Shown here piece by piece: positions 59,722-64,000 of a stretch of DNA of 64,000 nt. This DNA is from Solen grandis. Its lineage: Eukaryota; Mollusca; Bivalvia; Adapedonta; Solenidae. The notes under the pieces were generated by a model. The model did no database searches. It was not told the DNA's origin and saw only the letters and a list, made by a program, of their open reading frames with translations. The stretch lies in NCBI GenBank assembly GCA_021229015.1, contig CM037780.1, forward strand, positions 65,201,354-65,265,353, read 5' to 3'. The position numbers and the translations under genes were made by a program. How positions within the stretch are numbered: the first letter of the stretch is position 1; each line of letters opens with the position of its first letter.

Positions 59722-60763
59722 CTGAAAATATAAACATTTGTAAATCTTAAATTGTTGCCATGTGAAAACTCAAAATAATCAAAATAGAGAAACATACACA
59801 TACATGCATCCTTTCTGAAGAGATATCACTTTCGATATATAGATCACTATTATCTCCAGTTTCTCACTGAATATTACGTCAACTCTACATATTGAATATC
59901 CTGTCATTAGAGAGTTATTTCGTTGCCAAATTTACAATGCAAAAAATATGATACTGTCTTTCTAAAGGAGATCATTCTAGGACAACACAAATCCTGAAGA
60001 TCAAATTGTGGGTTATAGGAAGCTTATTTCTAGTGTTGCATGCTTGTGTTATTCTCATTATACTCTGGTTTCCGTTTCTGATAAGAAGCTATGCTTAAAG
60101 AGAATTCTACGCGGAGCCCATTACTGACTACCCATTAAACACCAGATTGTACTCTGCTGAAAGTAAGCAGAAAGTAAAGACGTCCCCGTCAGTGAAAGTC
60201 CTTTCGTTGTCTTCCAACCAAAGATTAGCAATAATTGATCTAATCTACATAAAAGGTTACAGTTATCCATAGATCGTCAAGTTGGCCTACGTTCAAAATT
60301 TTTAATGAATGTATTGGAAGTTGACATCGGTACAAAATAAAATCAAAAAGGGACGTTTGCAGGCTTTCTAAAAAGGATCAGACATATTAAATTATGGTAG
60401 AATATAATCGAAAAAAAGAAACATATATTCCGCAATTTTCCTGACATTGCGGCCAACGGTATCGTATGGCGAAACTCAATACCTTAACAGCCAATGCACA
60501 CTTTGGTTTCTTTGTGCTGCATATTCATTTCAAACAAATCTCATACAGTGCTGATATGAATTATCTTTCTGTTGATTAAGGCAAACTTGCAATAACAGAT
60601 ATCATTTTATAAAAGTGAAGTAAATATCTGCAATACATGATTAACTCACTTATAGGATGATATGATTGAAATCAATAGGCCGGAAGAGGAAAGGACTAGA
60701 CACCGCCAGGAACCGCATGCACAGTAAGATAATGGCAAAAACAATGGAATCGACATAAAGAAT
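59722..60763. other. Upstream of the first visible Ig exon, no feature seen
   Basis: A signal-peptide exon is expected at higher coordinates but none is recognised here or in 60931-62946 and 63011-63430 (the last holds a (GAT)n run at about 63110-63148, and 61950-61971 a (TA)n run). Confidence 0.5.
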
Positions 60764-60930
60764 AACCATCGTGGTCCAGTGGTAATGTATCCGATTACGG
60801 ATCCGAAGGTTGTGGGTTCGAACCCCGTTTGAAGCAAGGATTCTTCATGACGTTCCCGGGCACAAATTACTGGTCCAAGCAAGGAAACGTCGGGGACAAT
60901 AATTGTGTTTTGTTGGTCTTCATACACCTT
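60764..60930 (+). repeat. SINE with tRNA-Arg-like head
   Basis: GTGGTCCAGTGGTAATGTAT then CCGATTACGGATCCGAAGGT and GGGTTCGAACCCC resemble tRNA-Arg(ACG) D-, anticodon and T-arms. The anticodon stem (TCCGA/TCCGA) is mispaired and there is no acceptor stem, so it is a SINE, not a tRNA gene. A fragment of the same head is at 62947-63010. Confidence 0.55.
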
Positions 60931-62946
60931 CAAATACTTATAATAATATTAAGTGCTTACATAAGATACATTATTTCAGATCTTAAGTTTCAATATGAAA
61001 ATATAGATGTATAAACCATTCCTGTTAGCCAGTATAGTGCAAAACGAACTTGGGAAAGTGTTCTGCTTAGCCAGCATATTGAAGTCAAAACATGTCCCAC
61101 AAATCCTCAATTATGATCATGTTTGGATGAATAATTCATGTTGCAAATTTGATTTGCTTTCATCACAAGCAAAACCCGTAAATTCGGGTTAATGAAAATT
61201 CCTATATTCCTTTGTTGTACACAAGATCTTACTGGCGATGGCTGATTAATTTGATGCTTTGGCTTTCAGGGACAAAGGCCACGGGCATCTGTGTCACAGA
61301 ACACCATATTCATATTCGATAAAAAACATTTTTTCATTACAACTTATTTTTTCCATTGATGACAAATTGCAGTATTGGAACATGAGTAAAGACATACTGT
61401 ACAATTTATTGTCTTGATGGATTTGTTCTCGCTTCGAGAAGAAATATTTGCAACATCAATAAATATAACTTATTTATTATTTCTTTCATTTAAATGTATA
61501 GCATGTTTGTATTTATTGGAAATGTTTTGTTACCATTAATTAAAAGTATGTGTTACTGATGCTTGTTTACATTTTAAACTCAATATACGTTTAATATTTC
61601 CATTAAATTAAAAAAAAAAATTAATCGTATCCGTCCACCCACGTATCCGCCAACAATATTCATATTTGATTCATCATCCACAAGTACATTGCGTTTTCAT
61701 TTTTTCATTGATGGTGACCCCCTATGTATTTATAGGGTCAGGAGGAACAGAAAGGCTTAACGTGAAGACATTTTTAAATAAATGACTAGGTAATAGGTCG
61801 ATGAAATTAAAAATATCAATTTTTGGGCTTGTAACTGACTCGTCACAGACATATAGGGGCCCAGTAATGCTTCACAGTGCCTCGCCCCATAAGACCATTA
61901 CCGACCTCACATATTTTCTTGTAAAGTCAATAACAAACCAAATTATTAATATATATATATATATATATATCCAGGTATTACTCGACCAAACCTTTAATCG
62001 CATTAATTATCAACAGTGAATCAGTAATTATGAACATTGAACATCATAAAACATCTGAATAAATGATCTAACAGCCTGAAAATAAATGATTGAATCAGTT
62101 TCTTCCGAGTGTCTCAGCTGCAATTAATATGAATCAAAGCGAGCAATACGTCTGAAATCCTATCAAATTTAACGATTTGTATTCCTTCAAATCTGTGAAA
62201 AATCTCAACTACTAAAAACTAATGTTTACCTCAAGTCAAATGAGTAAGTTGCTTTTTTGCTGGTCTGGGATGAAATCAATCATTCGTATGGATTTTGTAT
62301 TAACGTAAAACGTGAACAAATCACAATCCTTAATAACTTTACGGTCCCGATGGTGCTGTTGAATATTTTGATGCAATAAGAGTAGTGTTCATATTTTTTG
62401 CATGAATCCCCTTTAATTACTTTAAATTCTTTCATCAAGTTTAATGTACGTCCAGCTATATTTAGATGGGTTTTATAAGACTTCATGGGTTTTAGTAGTA
62501 CCTTGTGCATTCATATAGTCCTGACACACAAAACACACATATGCTTGTTGTTTATGACTTTATTAGTCACATCTGACTTGTGACCTTCTATTTGCACTGT
62601 ATAAGGAATACAAAATAGTGTGTTTTTGCATTTTTAAAATGGTCCCTCGAGTGATGTTATTCAGAGTTATAAAATTCGGAATGGTTTATCTTTTCACTCA
62701 TTTGAACTATGGTGTTATACATGTAGCTATATCACAAAAGCGATTATTTGGACAACATATTTATGTATGTGTTATAGTATAGTTTAGTCGTATTACAATA
62801 TTTGTGAGCAAAAATTCAGACAAAAAATACTTGTTTACACATACTAAGGTCCTTTAAAGCCACAATCACATCTTATTGTCACGCACCTACACGATCATAG
62901 TTTATTATGCACGGTAATTTAAAGGTCAAATACGTTTAACTACGGC

Positions 62947-63010
62947 AATGCCATGGTCCAGTGGTAACATACCCGACTCAGATTTCGAAATATAAACTGT
63001 GGGTGCATAA
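62947..63010 (+). repeat. Fragment of tRNA-Arg-like SINE head
   Basis: CCATGGTCCAGTGGTAACAT then ACCCGACTC matches the SINE head at 60764 but loses the T-arm. Confidence 0.4.
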
Positions 63011-63430
63011 ATATGTTTCTGATATTAGCACTAAATCGCTCAATCTCTGTGTAAATGTTATTTTAAACTTTGTTTAACAAGAGATAAAAACAGTTCTTCA
63101 GTAGGATTATGATGATCAAGATGATCAAGATGATGATGATGATGATGAAGTAAAAACGTGGAATAAAACGAACTATTGGGGTGTATAGATAAGACCAGAT
63201 TCAGTGATGTCTTTATATTTCAATATATATATCAATTTGGTCTAAGAAAATAAAAGGTGCTGAACGAGAAACAAATTTCTGTTTATTGATGACAATTTAA
63301 AACACAAGTCCCATCATTTCCTTCCAAAACACACCGTAAATCATTTTATATAAACAAACTAACTGGTAAATCTGGCAAGAATACCGTGGCACCATTTCAT
63401 TTCATTCAAATGCATGCTATTTCTTAAACT

Positions 63431-63770
63431 TTACCAAGGACTGATAAACACATAAAATACGGACATCTGTCTGACACACATGTATAAAATAAACAAGTTG
63501 CTAGCCAGTAGCCACACTATTTTAACGGACATTTAGACACACATCTGTTGGTCGTCCAAGTAATCATCAAGTGACTGACCTCATATACACCTACCATTAA
63601 AGAAGCAAGCAACTAAATGAAGGACTGATAAACACATAAAAGATGGACATCTGTCTGACACAAATGTATATAATATACAAGTTGTTAGCCAGTATCCACT
63701 TTTCTAACGGACATATAGACACAAATTTGTTGGTTGTCCATGCAACCAAGTGACTGACTTCATATACATA
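63431..63770. repeat. Tandem duplication of about 190 bp
   Basis: AGGACTGATAAACACATAAA with GGACATCTGTCTGACACA and TTGGTCGTCCA occurs at 63437 and again at 63620, with roughly 85-90% agreement by eye. Confidence 0.7.
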
Positions 63771-63773
63771 AAA

Positions 63774-64000
63774 TTAACCCTTTACCCCATACATATGATT
63801 ATTGGTTTAAACGTCATCTCCAAAGCCTGAGTAGCAGTTAGTAAACAGCATAAAACCTGATCAAAGTGTCAAATCCAACAACCTTAACCCTTTACTTCAT
63901 AAAAGACAACATAAAGACCTCTGCAACAGGAAAAAAAAAACCAACAGATAAGCCTGCTTGTAACTCAAAGGCTGATCAGAATTTATGCTAATTGCTGCAT
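63774..64000 (+). mobile_element. Two diverged TTAA MITE starts, cut by the window end
   Basis: TTAACCCTTTACCCCATA at 63774 and TTAACCCTTTACTTCATAAA at 63894 resemble the MITE terminus. The second continues with GATAAGCCTGCTTGTAACTC and AAGGCTGATCAG to the window end. Confidence 0.45.

Noticed and set aside
60764..60840. A tRNA-Arg gene
   Set aside because: Arms are recognisable but the anticodon stem is mispaired, no acceptor stem is present and a SINE body follows.

Overview
The window looks like AT-rich, intron- and repeat-dominated nuclear DNA of a bivalve mollusc. The evidence is short exons with GT-AG borders scattered over kilobases, tRNA-derived SINEs, many minisatellites, and dense non-autonomous elements built as terminal hairpin, tandem core repeats of about 160 bp, (ACGG)n microsatellite and terminal hairpin. 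From memory this resembles the 'pearl' or Helitron-like elements described in clams and oysters. I cannot name the species.

Three protein-coding loci can be read, all on the minus strand and all incomplete. (1) At 196-15802, three phase-matched exons encode the cytosolic loop and the start of a Calx-beta domain of a Na+/Ca2+ exchanger (SLC8/NCX family). (2) At 22098-32029, five phase-matched exons encode a central piece of an alpha-2-macroglobulin/CD109/thioester-type protein. (3) At 43720-59721, four phase-matched exons, one only 21 bp long, encode a two-Ig-domain surface protein of the Dpr/zig-8 class. The start and end of each are missing here. A 100-N assembly gap at 19116-19215 lies exactly between the point where locus 2 loses its downstream part and the point where locus 1 should have its upstream part, so missing sequence or a misjoin is likely.

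Between the exons, 2.9-38 kb is packed with hairpin-ended elements (at least fourteen, plus remnants), all in the same orientation and therefore antisense to the host genes. TTAA-flanked palindromic MITEs (piggyBac-like ends), a mariner-like element with two nested insertions, a broken hAT-like transposase (38.4-41.4 kb), SINEs of several families and eight tandem arrays fill the rest. The Ig gene region (43.7-60 kb) is much less invaded. No rRNA, functional tRNA, CRISPR or bacterial-style operon is present.

The most notable observations are these: the hairpin-ended elements keep the same end architecture while the paired end sequences change together; one intronic minisatellite appears to derive from a coding-exon/splice-donor junction; and the Ig gene contains an in-frame 21-bp micro-exon.
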